Source: Perkinsus olseni
Taxonomy: Eukaryota > Perkinsozoa > Perkinsida
Direction: 5' to 3'
DNA length: 64,000 nt
Assembly: GCA_013115125.1 (NCBI GenBank)
Contig: JABANN010000064.1
Location: 1 to 64,000 of the forward strand
This document shows, piece after piece, positions 1-10,687 of the stretch (the first letter of the stretch is position 1; every line of letters begins with the position of its first letter). The notes under the pieces are model-generated. The model did not search any database, was not told where the DNA came from, and was given only the letters and a program-made list of their open reading frames with translations. The translations under genes were made by a program, and so were the position numbers.

Positions 1-721
1 GCTAGATATCTTTACACAGATATCCAGAGTAGCGCACGCCCGATCCTGTCTCTCACGGCCAGCATTCTACACAGCAGCCCACGCGCGTTTAAGGGGACGT
101 TTGCAGCGGGCTAGGAGCTGGCAGCGTTCAGTGGTGGACCATTCTGCATGGGCTGAGCCTGTAGACGTCGAGACACCATTTGATATAGATATACGTGCAT
201 AGTCCCCCGGGTGGAAACCGGTATGCCCTCCTTTTTGAGAATGGATCGGAGACAGAGGAAGTGTCCCGTGACGTGCTGCTCTTGTGCGTTGCGGCCATGC
301 TCGGTTCGCCGGATGTTCGCACCCCACGAAGATCTTCTGCTGATTCTGCCACCCGCCTGTAACCATCCGCCTTCGCGGCATTTTCTGCTAGAGCTTCTTC
401 TATCAGGGGCTACTCAGTTCTTTCACAGTCTCTCTGTCCTCACTGATTTCCCGTCCCACTTGGCATGATGAAGTGAAGCAACTGTTGCCCAGTTATCCTG
501 TATTCTGTCCGCCAAGATACGACAGTGATAGTGGCTCATCCCTTTCGTCTGCAGTTCTCTTTCAAGCTTCTTTCGAGTGTTCCCTCGCCAGATCCCGTCG
601 TTCCGTCCCGGCATCCACGCGATACCCGGTACCGGATGCCGAAACTACCGCGAGCATTGGTGATGCTGTTTCTAGGTATTCCCCCCAACCTGAGCTCAGC
701 TTCATCGCTCTCTTAGCTTCG
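1..721. other. Left-edge stretch without a supported gene
   Basis: Open frames exist on both strands but none has homology I recognise or a consistent splice pattern. The last bases hold a pyrimidine-rich acceptor (AG at 715-716) six bases before the ATG of the first EGF-TM gene, so the right end is that gene's leader. Confidence 0.5.
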
Positions 722-1140
722 ATGGACACCTGTGACATTTTTTCTTCATACCAGTGTAATGATCACGGTGTCTGTTGGCCGGCCAATGCCTACTATGATT
801 ATTATTACTGTATTTGCAATATATGGTGGACTGGAGACCAGTGCGACCGAAGATCCTGGTGGGCGCCCTGTGAGCGATGCCGTTGTAGACTTCAATTTGC
901 AGGTTCTTTTGGTTATGTATAGTCATCGGGATAGTGGTGACTCTCACACTGGCGTTTTTCGCTTGTTATTATTTCGTGAAATATAGAGGAGCAGGCGCCC
1001 CCTCGCGGAGGGATGCCCACCGTTCAGCAGATGACCACCCAATCACCTATGGGGTGAGTGAAGCTAGTCGCTGGCCCAAGCATAGTCTCCTTTTCTTGCC
1101 GAGCCTTGTGCAGGCGGTCGCTCTAAATTCTGAAGTTTAG
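722..1140 (+). CDS. EGF-TM small membrane protein, copy 1
   Basis: Exons 722-858, 903-1053 and 1114-1140 (introns of 44 and 60 bases, phases 2 and 0) give about 104 residues. The N-terminus starts MDTCD and is a six-cysteine EGF-like module ending in WWTGDQCD. Exon 2 encodes one membrane span (around FFWLCIVIGIVV) and a short polar tail. There is no classical signal peptide, so either the span is a reverse signal anchor that exports the N-terminal EGF module, or an upstream exon is missing. Copies 2 and 3 (2173, 14197) share order, intron positions and phases. Oddity: the terminal exon of the other copies is still present at 1205-1276 but its acceptor reads TG instead of AG, so an upstream AG (1112-1113) probably gives a shortened tail. 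Function unknown. Confidence 0.72.
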
Positions 1141-1276
1141 AAAACTCTATGAGACCCAACACTTTGGCAGCACTGGTGAATGAGGACCTCCCACTCCTCC
1201 TTTGGTAGTGCGTAGACAAGGTCCCCCCAAATTTGTGCCTGATATGGCGATAACCGTGGGGAAGCCTGTCTCTTGA

Positions 1277-2172
1277 AACTGCCAGGCCTCCAACGACGGA
1301 TAGTCCCTTCATTAATGGCCAGTAGTCTCGGTGAATTGTCACCGGTTTATCTCAACAATACTTGCCGATTCGCCGTCATCACTTTTGCGCGCCTTTTTTC
1401 TAAGCTGAGTTGTTGTGCGTTGACTAGCCGTTTTTACTCGTATATCGACTGTGAACCTCAGTGAGTTCAAACCGCCGCTAGTCCTGTTCATCAGGCTTAA
1501 CGTAGCATACATTTCGCCGAGGGCACTGGTGATTTTCTAGATTTTGGTTCAAGCCTTGATGGTCTAGCGACCCGTGTGGCGGCCAGGAATGATGCCTGCT
1601 ACGGCAGCAGGTGCTCCTCGAGAGAGCTAAAGCAGCACGAGGGGAACCCTGCGATTTACGACTAAGAACGAGACGAGGTGTGTGCCGTGCCATAAACCCG
1701 AAAGACCATACCGCCACAACCGTCGTACCAGAGTTCCCAGCGAACATGACCCAATCGAGTGGGGACGAACGCACGAGGGGACCCTCAGCAAGGTCTTACC
1801 GTATCTTTGTCAATGGCAGTCGTTGAGCGTACAAGAACTCAGGTGAAATGATATGTCATCACGGTTGAAGGGAGAGAGGAGTGCGTGACGCCGCGTCACA
1901 CCATGAACGTTCTGTGCCGCACGGGTCCTTAGGCGGGCTCGGCCCACCTCCACGGAAGTAGACGCCGTCCACTAGACGACCCTGCTTCTCTCAGACTTTA
2001 GTTTGTATCCCTTCTCTCATTCTCCCCTTCCTTTTTCGCAAGTGCACTCCAACACCAGAGCTGGTACGGTACCAGTGGTACCTCATACATCGGCGGTGTC
2101 GCAGGCATTAGATTGGTCGTTCTCAGGTACCCTCCTAATTTGGCCCTGGCTGCATTATTTTTCTCAGTATTC
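1277..2172. other. Intergenic, with fossil terminal exon just upstream
   Basis: No supported gene. The bases just before this stretch (1205-1276) still spell a tail like that of copies 2 and 3, ending in GKPVS and a stop. The right end carries a pyrimidine-rich AG (2166-2167) six bases before the start codon of copy 2. Confidence 0.5.
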
Positions 2173-2793
2173 ATGAGCATCTGTGACCTTTACTCTTCAT
2201 ACCAATGTAGTGGTCATGGTGTATGTTGGCCGGCCTACGAAGATAACCACTGTGTTTGTAACGTGTGGTGGGTTGGAGATCAGTGCGATGCGATATCCAG
2301 GTGACTCGAGGCGCCAAATGATCAGTTCACGCTGGTGTGGTATGAGCTTCTATTTTTAGCTACTATTGGTTATGTATTATTATTGCTATAGTGGTGTTCA
2401 TCAAACTAGCGCTTTTCGCTTGCTATTATTGGATGAAGTATAACCGAGCGGCGACGGCTGCCCCGTCGCAGAGGGTTCTCCACACCTCAGCAAATGGTTA
2501 CCCAGCCACCAACGGGGTGAGTTGAGCAGATTGCTATTTTAGACACATCTCTCGATCACTATAGCCATGGCGGCCGCTCTAGTAGGCTCGGATGCGTAGC
2601 ATTAATTCTTGCACCACAGGTGTATCAAAATTGAGAGTCTCTCAGCTGAGGATTCGTTACTGAACAGCTTCCAGCGATTGAGGTTCTCTCCCTGGGAGCA
2701 ATAGGTGTTCCTTAGGTAATACGCAGCCAGGTTGCGCCTAAAGCGGAGCATAACATGGCGGTGACCGTTGGAAAGCCGGTGTCCAAGAGCTGA
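2173..2793 (+). CDS. EGF-TM small membrane protein, copy 2
   Basis: Exons 2173-2300, 2360-2516 and 2716-2793; introns of 59 and 199 bases in phases 2 and 0; 120 residues. Starts MSICDLY. Cysteine spacing C-x7-C-x5-C-x8-C-x-C-x8-C is the standard EGF spacing, with a WWVGDQCD end. A hydrophobic span (around YYWLCIIIAIVVF) follows at once, then a basic tail ending VGKPVSKS. Exon 2 is exactly 157 bases, as in copy 3. No N-terminal signal peptide is visible; the pyrimidine-AG before the ATG suits spliced-leader addition. The family is not one I can name; by architecture it would show a small extracellular or lumenal EGF fold and a cytosolic tail. Confidence 0.78.
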
Positions 2794-3653
2794 GCAAATT
2801 TCGCCTCCCGAAGTTCCGATAATGAGCAGATTGTCGAGAATATTTCCATTTTTCGGCCAGTGGCCACGGTGATTCCTCGCCAGTCCACCGTAGCGGCACT
2901 CGCAGATTCACTTTCATCTCGCGATCCGCTATCTGGTTTCCCTCTTTCCTAAGCTGTTGTGTATCAATTGAATGTGCAGTTCACCTGCAGCCTGCTGGCC
3001 GGAAGCAGTTTGTCTCTGCGCACCTGCACTGGGTGACTCGAGTTTGCTGGTCGAGTTACCTCTGATGCATGATACTGGGCAATAGTATCCAACGGTTAGA
3101 TTAACAGCGACTCTCGCATATATACCATTCCTTCAACTTCGTATCACATCTCGACGCACTTCACTCAGCTGGTGTGTCTGCAAACCTGGTCCTCCGAGTA
3201 CTGTTCTCGCTTTTCTCGGCGAAGGTGCCCAGTTCTCGCCAAGTGAGGGATATCTTCGTTATTCCAACTTATTCCAATTACGGTTATCGACCTTGCTTAA
3301 TCAACCACCTTGCTCACGAGGACTCTTCTTCCTGGCTCGTGAAACGGGTAACATAAGCCGCGCCGCGTCACGCGCCACAAAATTATGAATGGCACTCAGA
3401 ACGGCTCCATGATTCGCGAGGCACCTCCCGGGTTGTACTCACCATGATACTTCATCGGTCTACTTATGCTTGTACAATTAGATGGAGCTGTGTCAAATCA
3501 GGCTCGTCAACGCATCATTCATAACGGTCAATCCACCTGCGACCGTCCATGCGACTGCTGATGCCAGAGTGATTCCCTCTTCCTGACGAGATGAGCCAAG
3601 GGAGCTCAGCGAGAAGTCTTTCGAAGTACTGAGCACGTTTGAGAACTTTCGCA
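2794..3653. other. Intergenic; nothing recognised
   Basis: Pyrimidine-rich patches and short open frames only. At the right end the sequence switches abruptly into a copy of battenin coding sequence at 3654. Confidence 0.45.
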
Positions 3654-4016
3654 GGAGCGAAGGATGATGAGACATCGCACTCAGCCGAGCTCAACTTGAA
3701 GTCCTTGATAGGCGTTTGCAAGTACGCAGGGTTCATCATTTTCAACTTGGTCGCCGTGTATTTCCTGGAGTACTTTATTCAATCTGGTTTTATGGATAGG
3801 GCTTCGATCAATGTGGATACAGTTCACTCCTCCTATGTTGCAGCTAACTCGTATGAGATGATGTTGATCGGGTATAACATTGGTGTCACCATCTCGAGGT
3901 CATCTGTCACCTTCTTCCGTATTAAGAGGGCTTGGATACCTACTGTCCTGCAAGCCTGTAACGCTATCAAGCTTTCCTTATTAAATCTTCGCAGACAGCC
4001 CTACGAGATTCGGTGA
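3639..4016 (+). pseudogene. Truncated battenin (CLN3-like) copy
   Basis: Bases 3654-3968 repeat 17974-18288 of the intact battenin gene with about five mismatches by eye, in the same reading frame. The copy lacks the N-terminal six or so membrane spans, and after 3968 it runs into unrelated sequence and a stop at 4016. Further right, 4021-4068 and about 4075-4103 resemble the parent's 3' flank (about 19020-19068 and 19227-19260), so the duplication included flanking DNA and then lost internal pieces, among them the coding end. The frame is open but no start or targeting region is visible; I treat it as a recent broken duplicate. It could be transcribed, since an AG (3653-3654) sits at the join. 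Confidence 0.8.
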
Positions 4017-4238
4017 TTGACAGCCTGCTTGTGGTAGTAGGCGAAGGCCTGGCAGCCTAGTGATCTCCTTCTGGAACAGCATTGTCGTAGCATCGCCATC
4101 ATGTACTGTACATACCCTGTAAAATGCATCTCGTATCGTCGACTTGTGTTGTTATTCATTCAATTCTGAGTCAGACTTTGTGACTGGGGTATATGAACTC
4201 CTGTAGACCGTTGGTAGTGTTTAGAGGTTATTGACCCT

Positions 4239-7200
4239 ATGACCGCCGCTGCTGAGTCCACTGCTACTACTGAGCCGACTGCTCATGGCCTGTATGATAA
4301 CCTTCGGCGGCTCATTAACGTGGTGGATGAGCTGAGGTAATAGTGGGGTCATGCCTGTCGGTGTTGAGAGTGGTTTCAGGGATGTTGGACTACAGAAGAT
4401 CATCAACCTTCCTCGGATTGTTGTTGTCGGGACCCAGAGTTCAGGGAAGAGCTCGGTAAGGCATACGGGACAGGGCTCGTCCAGTATCCGCCTGACGGCT
4501 ATGTTGGAGCTGCTTATGGTTGGAGGCCTCTCTCAGGTTTTGGAGAGCATCGTTGGCCTCGATTTCCTCCCCCGTGGCGATGGTGTTGTAACGAGAAGGC
4601 CGCTCGAGCTTAGGCTGGTTCACTTGTCCGAAAGTGAGATGGGGAACCCAGCGTGTTGTGGGGTACAATGGCGGAGTTGCGTCAGGTGACCATAAGCCTG
4701 ATGATGCTTGGGCTGTATTCCCTGATCGCCCTGAGAAGAAGTTCACGGATTTCGATGAGGTAATAACAGCCGCGGTAGTGGTGAGAGGGATTCCACAAGT
4801 TGTTCTCACATTTATTCGCACAGCGCACATGAGTAGGAATAAACGATTATAACTCTCGTCTGTCGGCCGTAACGATGTGTATAAGGTACGTAAGGAGATC
4901 GAGCGGCTCACTGATGTTGCAGCGGGAGCCAACAAGGGTATCGTAGACGATCCTATCGTCATGACGATGTACGTGCCAGTGGTGTCTGCTTGGTGATCCG
5001 TGAGTTGGCCTTGAAGATACGCTACTGCTGCTCCTGACCTCACTTTGATTGATTTGCCTGGCATCACTCGAGTCCCTGTGAAGGGCTCTGATCAGAAGGA
5101 GGATATTGAGAAAGTCACTAAGGTGGGCGAAGAGGCCTTAGAAGGGGTGGTCCAATGATCGGTGGCAGGACATGACCTACCGGTACATTAGAGACCCTCG
5201 GACCATCATCTTGGCAGTACTGGCTGCAAACCAGGACCTGAGCACTAGTGACGCCCTGCAGATGGCTCGTCAGGTGGACCCTTCTGGGTTCAGAACCATT
5301 GGGGTAGTAAAGGCCTGAGAACGGGAATATGAGGTTGCACTGTACTCTGGGGTTGCTGTGGCAGGTGATAACGAAGATTGACATCATGGATAGGGGCACT
5401 GACGCGATCAAGATGCTTACTGGGGAGGATATACCCTTGCGCTTAGGATATGTTGGAGTGAAGAACAGGTAGTGTATTGGTAACGGTGGTCCTTGTTGGT
5501 GGACCTGTTGCTGTAGATCGCAGGCGGACATCCGTGCTAACATGAGGGTGAAGGAAGCTTTGCAGCAGGAGAAGGAGTGGTTCGAGAGCCACCCCAAGTA
5601 CAACAAGCTGCCTCCTGGTCTCACTGGCACTGGTAGTAGTAGGTTCCTCGGCTTGCCATGAGTCAGAGTCATCGACCATCGGGAGAAATATCTGGTGCAG
5701 GTTGCTTGGTACAGAAGCTCACGAGGGTGCTTTTCCGTCATATCCGTAACTTTTTGCCTGAGATCAAGAAGGAAATATCCGACCGGAAGACTAAGTAGAA
5801 CAACGCTGTTACTCATAATAAGAGGATCACTTCGTTATGGAGCAGAGTGCAAGATCGATTGGAGCAGATTGGCAGTGGTGTTCCGGTGGATGAGAAGGAG
5901 CAGGTCCAGCTTATGTGGACGATGATTACGGATTACTGTGATATGTTTAAGAATACTATCAGAGGTAGCACACTGCACTCGCCATGTGGGCATGCTTGAT
6001 GATGATGTGGTGGTGGTGGTGGCTGTCAGGGAGGAATGATAGGAAGCTGCAGCACTATCTGGCGGCCTCTGCCGAGAGCGGAGAGCAGCTTGCCTCGGGT
6101 GGTAGTCAGATAAGAAGTGTCTTCAATGACTTCCTGGTAGGTTCGGTCTCCTTGGCCGTTGTGTGGGGATTAGTCATCCATTCAGGCTGACTACGAGGAT
6201 GAGCCTTGCACCAGAGACCTCACAGATGAGGACATCGAGAGGGCCATCCGAGTTCACGAGGGGGATGCCCTGCCTGGTAGGCCGACCATTGGCTACGAAC
6301 AACCGGATTTACCTAGCGGTCACCTCGATCAGGATTCCCTTCCCCTGATATTTTTGAGTTCCTTATTTTGCCGTATCTTCGTCAAATTCAAGGCCCTACT
6401 ATGGAATGCTTAAACACCGTTGCAGCAACCCTGGAGGTAAGGGGAGGGTGGGTGTGTGATGGGGCCCTGATGAGGTCTCCCGCAGGTCCTCAGTCAGAAG
6501 ATGGCGCGTACAGTCTTCAAGCGCTTCCCCAAGCTGGCAGACCAGGTGGGCAAGGCTGAGGGGGATTTATGGCGTAGCGGTGGCTCAGGTCCTCGAGCTG
6601 ACCTCACAAATTCTGTATAGAGAAAAGGAGCATACTCGCGCCATACTCGAGGACCTAGTTGCCTATGATACGGGTTATCTGTTCACCAATGACGTGGATT
6701 ACCTAGAGAGCCACGGATCTATGCAGCCCATGTGAGTGGATTTGGCCGTCACTGCTGTTGTCTAGTAGTGGAGGGCAGGTACCAGCCTTCACCGGGACTA
6801 CCCAACGGACCTGATGGTAACGTCAATTCGCCCCCTGGCGGTGCTGCTGCTTCTGGAGTAGCGGGTCAGGCTGTGGCATCACAGCAGGTAGCGTCTCTGG
6901 CCTGTTACTGTTTGTGGATCTGGAAAAGCAGGTTCCCTCGAGAGGTATGCCTGGGCAGCGCCCCAATCATCGTCGGGGCTATGCGGGACCCTACGTCACG
7001 GAGATCCGTCGTCGCCTTGACGCCTACTTCTCCCTGATCATCAGGAATGTCCGGGACTCGGTTCCGCGGGCCGTCGGGTACTTCCTAGTTCGCCAGGTGA
7101 GAGTGCAGGACTGCTGGGGTTGGTCATCCACTCTCGTGGGGTAGGTGCAAGACAAACTCCAGTTCGAGCTATATACTAACGTGAATAGGGCAGAGAAGTT

Positions 7201-7802
7201 GCCCGAGCTGCTTGGAGAGCCACCGCATATTATGGAGGAGAGGAAACAGCTGACGACGCAGGTGAGGGCGATGGCCGCCCTGCTGGTAGTGGTCGGCTGA
7301 GGTGGTATTTGTTGTGGCAGTTGCGTATCCTGGAGAACGCTCATAACGTGCTGCAGCGTGATCCCACTATTACGGCACTGCAGTTGGAGACGATGGACAT
7401 GATGGGTGACGAGTCAATATCACCGGCCGCACCTCGGAAGCCTAGGAGCCCTAAGCACAGCAAGCAGCAGCAGCAGCAGCAGCAGCAGTATCCGGGCTAC
7501 AAGCCTGCTGGAGTGCCACCCCCTTCATCCCAGGTCCGACTATAACTTAACTTTGCTTCGCGTGGATGCAATTCTGTCAGGCCGGAGTTCCCCCGCCCTC
7601 TAACGGTTCGTCGGTCCCGCCGCCCGCTCCTCCACCGGGCGGTAGTCTGTTCGGCAATTCGACTTCGAAGGCTCACACCGGCAACACGGGTAGTATCCCC
7701 GCCGCCCATCCTGGCCAGGGCTCGTCTTTGTTCGGAGGGAGCAGCTATCAGAGTGGCAGGAGGACACAACCCCCGCACAACCCTCTTTTTCAAGATGACT
7801 GA
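4239..7802 (+). CDS. Dynamin-related GTPase with Q/P-rich tail
   Basis: Large membrane-remodelling GTPase. Twenty-one exons keep one frame throughout (811 residues): 4239-4336, 4380-4455, 4537-4633, 4686-4759, 4886-4968, 5017-5122, 5169-5306, 5365-5468, 5517-5632, 5701-5794, 5846-5964, 6030-6136, 6186-6276, 6333-6436, 6486-6545, 6589-6731, 6779-6887, 6932-7096, 7145-7261, 7321-7533, 7581-7802. The GTPase domain shows the P-loop [11 protein letters not shown], switch region [13 protein letters not shown], the DLPGITRVP motif and [10 protein letters not shown] middle/stalk region follows, then a Gly/Pro/Ser insert where animal dynamins carry a PH domain, then the GED (about 6932-7400). The C-terminus has a run of eight glutamines (CAG/CAA repeat near 7464) and proline-rich segments such as PPPAPPPGG that could bind SH3-type partners. 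No PH domain, as in most protist and organelle-division dynamins. Likely vesicle scission or organelle division. Confidence 0.93.
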
Positions 7803-8484
7803 TGACTGTGCACTGGAACTCAACAGCAGCAGCCGCAGCAGCAGCAGCTATAGACCCAATACGAGTGTATTATCGCTGCCTAATCACCGTTGTTACTGCT
7901 GTGTACGATAGCAGGTCTATCCTGTGGTGCGTTCAGTTTGTTAATGTGGCGGGTGTCCTACTACTCGGGATCATAGTGTGTGTGGATTCGCGAGTCCAGG
8001 GTGATATTTGGGCGCCACTAATGATCTCATCGGAGAATATCAGCCGGCCCCTCTACGGGACGCTGTTCGCATTCGCTGGAGATGAAAGCATGGCTGCCTG
8101 CTGGGGCTCGGTAGTGCGGGAGGCGCTGGTATTTCTCGTGGGACCGCTGTGCTATCCATAGCACGCGCCTTCTGTGATTTCCTGCTCTTCTTCGCTCCGC
8201 TGCGTCCCGTGTCAGGCCACGTCTGGAGTAGCACCAGTGGAGGGGCCACTCAGGTAGTACCATAGTAAACTTACGTAAAGTGGTGGTATGGGAGCCTGCC
8301 TACCTCTGGGATAGAATTTGCCGGAGATTCCCTCAATACCGGGCTCGTTCAGGACGGCAACCGAGTGCCGAGGAGATGGTTCAGTGATGCGAGTCCCTTC
8401 ATGTTGCGAGGCGATGCAGAGGAGCGGCGGCCGATGTAGGCTGCTGGGGCAACAAGGGGCAGCCGTCGATTCTCCGGGCTGTAG

Positions 8485-10495
8485 TATTGGAAGAGCGACC
8501 AATGCGGGCGGCTCTGGCCGGCCTGTGCTGTCATCATCCCATCGTCATGCAGATCGAGGTGGAGGGGGATCACGCTGGAGATGATCAGCTTACCAGAGAG
8601 GTACGTCCTCGCTTCGATCGCCTCGGAGTGTGGCCGTCCAGGAGCAGCAATTTTGGCTGGGACTATTGATCTTGGAGAGCGCTGCCTCCAGCATTGGCCG
8701 TGGCGCTATGACCTTCGACACGCAGGATCGGCCGTTGTTCAATATGGAGGAAGTTTCGACCAGTGGAAGATACTCGTCAAGTCGGGCTACCGTTGCCTTG
8801 TCCAGCTCGACAGGGCTCTCCATGGACTGGCCAGAATTCCATAACGGTGTGGCCTTTGGCCTAGCCGTGAGACCGCCGCGAGGGAGGAGGCCGGATAGGG
8901 AGTGGTTTGTCCGTAATATGCGCTGGAAGAGGGCTTCGGATGATTCCTGTTTTCGGAGGGCCGGTCTTCTGATGGGCCTAGGCCTGCACGGCTATATGAC
9001 ACCTGATGTCTTCCGTCCTGATGACTGGTTGGTGGAAATTGGCATGGGTAACTGCGCCTCGATATGCGCTGTGCTTCTGGGCGTCGGGGCTTCCAATATA
9101 GGATCGAGGGACCTCAAAGCCTGTAGACTGTGTTACCTTCATACTCCGGCCCTGTCAGGGCAGGTGGACCAGTCGGCAGGTAGTTCTACTCAAACCCTTG
9201 TGCAGTGCTGTGGCGTGGTCGCCTTGGGCTTACTGCACTACAAGTCCGCTCATGTTACGCTGGCCACCACTGTATTGAAGAACCTGCGTGACCTTGGTAG
9301 CATCACCGGCGGCTCGGACGAGTGTGGGGTCGGCCTTCGACCAGCCTATGGAGTGTCACTCGGAGTAGCCTTCGCTCTGGCATACGCTGACAAGCCCTTG
9401 CCTCGCAATTTGGAAGATGCGCTCATGGCGTGTACGAAGAATATCGATAGTTCTGTGCCGGCTTCCATCGCCTTGGGTCTTCTGTACTACGGCAGGGGCG
9501 ACTCCCGTGTTTTGGAGGTGCTGCAGTTGCCTCGTACCCGACATCAGCTCTGTCGTAGGAGGCCGAACTGTTGGTTTGCGGTTGCTGTGGCTCACACTAT
9601 GGTGCAAGGGGAATTGCCTGACCTGCCCTCCTTCGTCGGTGGATGCAGGGAGAAGTATAGAGCTACCGCAGGAGAGTCGAGTCCTTTCGTAGAGGCTGAG
9701 GCAGCACTGTATATGGAGGCGGGCTGCATGCTAGGCCTGGCGTTGTCCAATATGGGTAGCGATGATCTCGGGGTTCAAGATCGGATACTGGCTGCTCTGG
9801 AGAGGATGCTCAGGATGGAGAGCTGGCAGGTGGTAGCGATCCGATCGAATAGGACGAGCATTCCTAAGATTGGGCCAACAACGGTGGCTAGATCAAGCGT
9901 GATCTTCAGGAAGGCATGCCGAGTGTCACGTCCTTTGGAGCGATAACGAGCCATCCCCCGGATGACTGTGGACCCGACAGCAAGACCCTGCTTACTTGCA
10001 GGTAGTTGAGGGCTTCTTCATGCTCCCTTCTCGATCCCTCCTCAGGCTCAGCGTCTTGTTGTCAGCTGCGACTGTCATGGCCGGCAGCGGTTGTCCTCGT
10101 GTATCAGCCTTTATCGATCGAGTGCGGCAGAAGGTGCGGCTGCTACGTCCTCGATGAGGGCCATGAGTCAGAGTTTCAGGTTTTTGAGAGTACTCATACT
10201 CCAGCAGCAGAATTTGAGTCCGTCTATGGCATACACCAAGCACTCCATCTAGCCACTGGCCTGCTCCATCTGGGCTGGGGTCGCTGCAAGTTGAAGAACA
10301 ATACTCTCGGGAGGGCAGCCATGCTTCTAGCACTCTGGCCCGGCTACAGACATGACGTCAGCGATATGAAGTGGGCATCTACTACTCGGGGTTGCTGCCG
10401 TAGCGTGTATTGGGTGTATGGTGGCCCTCGGCAGATACCACGTCCAAGTGTTCCGACACTTGTACTGTCTAGCGGTTGAGAGAAGGGCCCGTTAG
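8485..10495 (+). CDS. APC1-like, PC-repeat half only
   Basis: Anaphase-promoting complex scaffold subunit 1. Supported exons 8485-8600, 8642-9829, 10002-10146, 10211-10370 and 10435-10495 read in phase into a TAG. Landmarks of the APC1 family: IGRGAMTF, WPEFHNGVAFGLAVRP, then proteasome/cyclosome repeats (AGLLMGLGLHGYMT, ICAVLLGVGASNIG, VSLGVAFALAY, IALGLLYYG, GCMLGLALSNMG), the MAGSG segment and a final RHLYCLAVE. These match the middle-to-C-terminal part of animal APC1. Only about 560 residues are found, whereas the family usually has about 1,700-1,950: the N-terminal beta-propeller half and the last few hundred residues are missing, squeezed out by dynamin (ends 7802) and MQO (starts 10688). 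Upstream exons between 7803 and 8484 may exist but I cannot support them. It may be a minimal APC1 or a fragment. Confidence 0.85.
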
Positions 10496-10687
10496 TAGTA
10501 CTCCCTTTCCATAAGCATGGGCCATCTCCTCTCTTTGTACACTACTACAGTCACTACTATTTCCAACATCCTTCGCGAAGACTTGCGTGGCTGTTATGTC
10601 TCGGATCATCCTTGCTACGTTCGCTGCCTGCATGGAATGCCTTCCTTGTTAGTCTTTGTATGCTGAGGGAGTCAACGCGGTGGTTTG

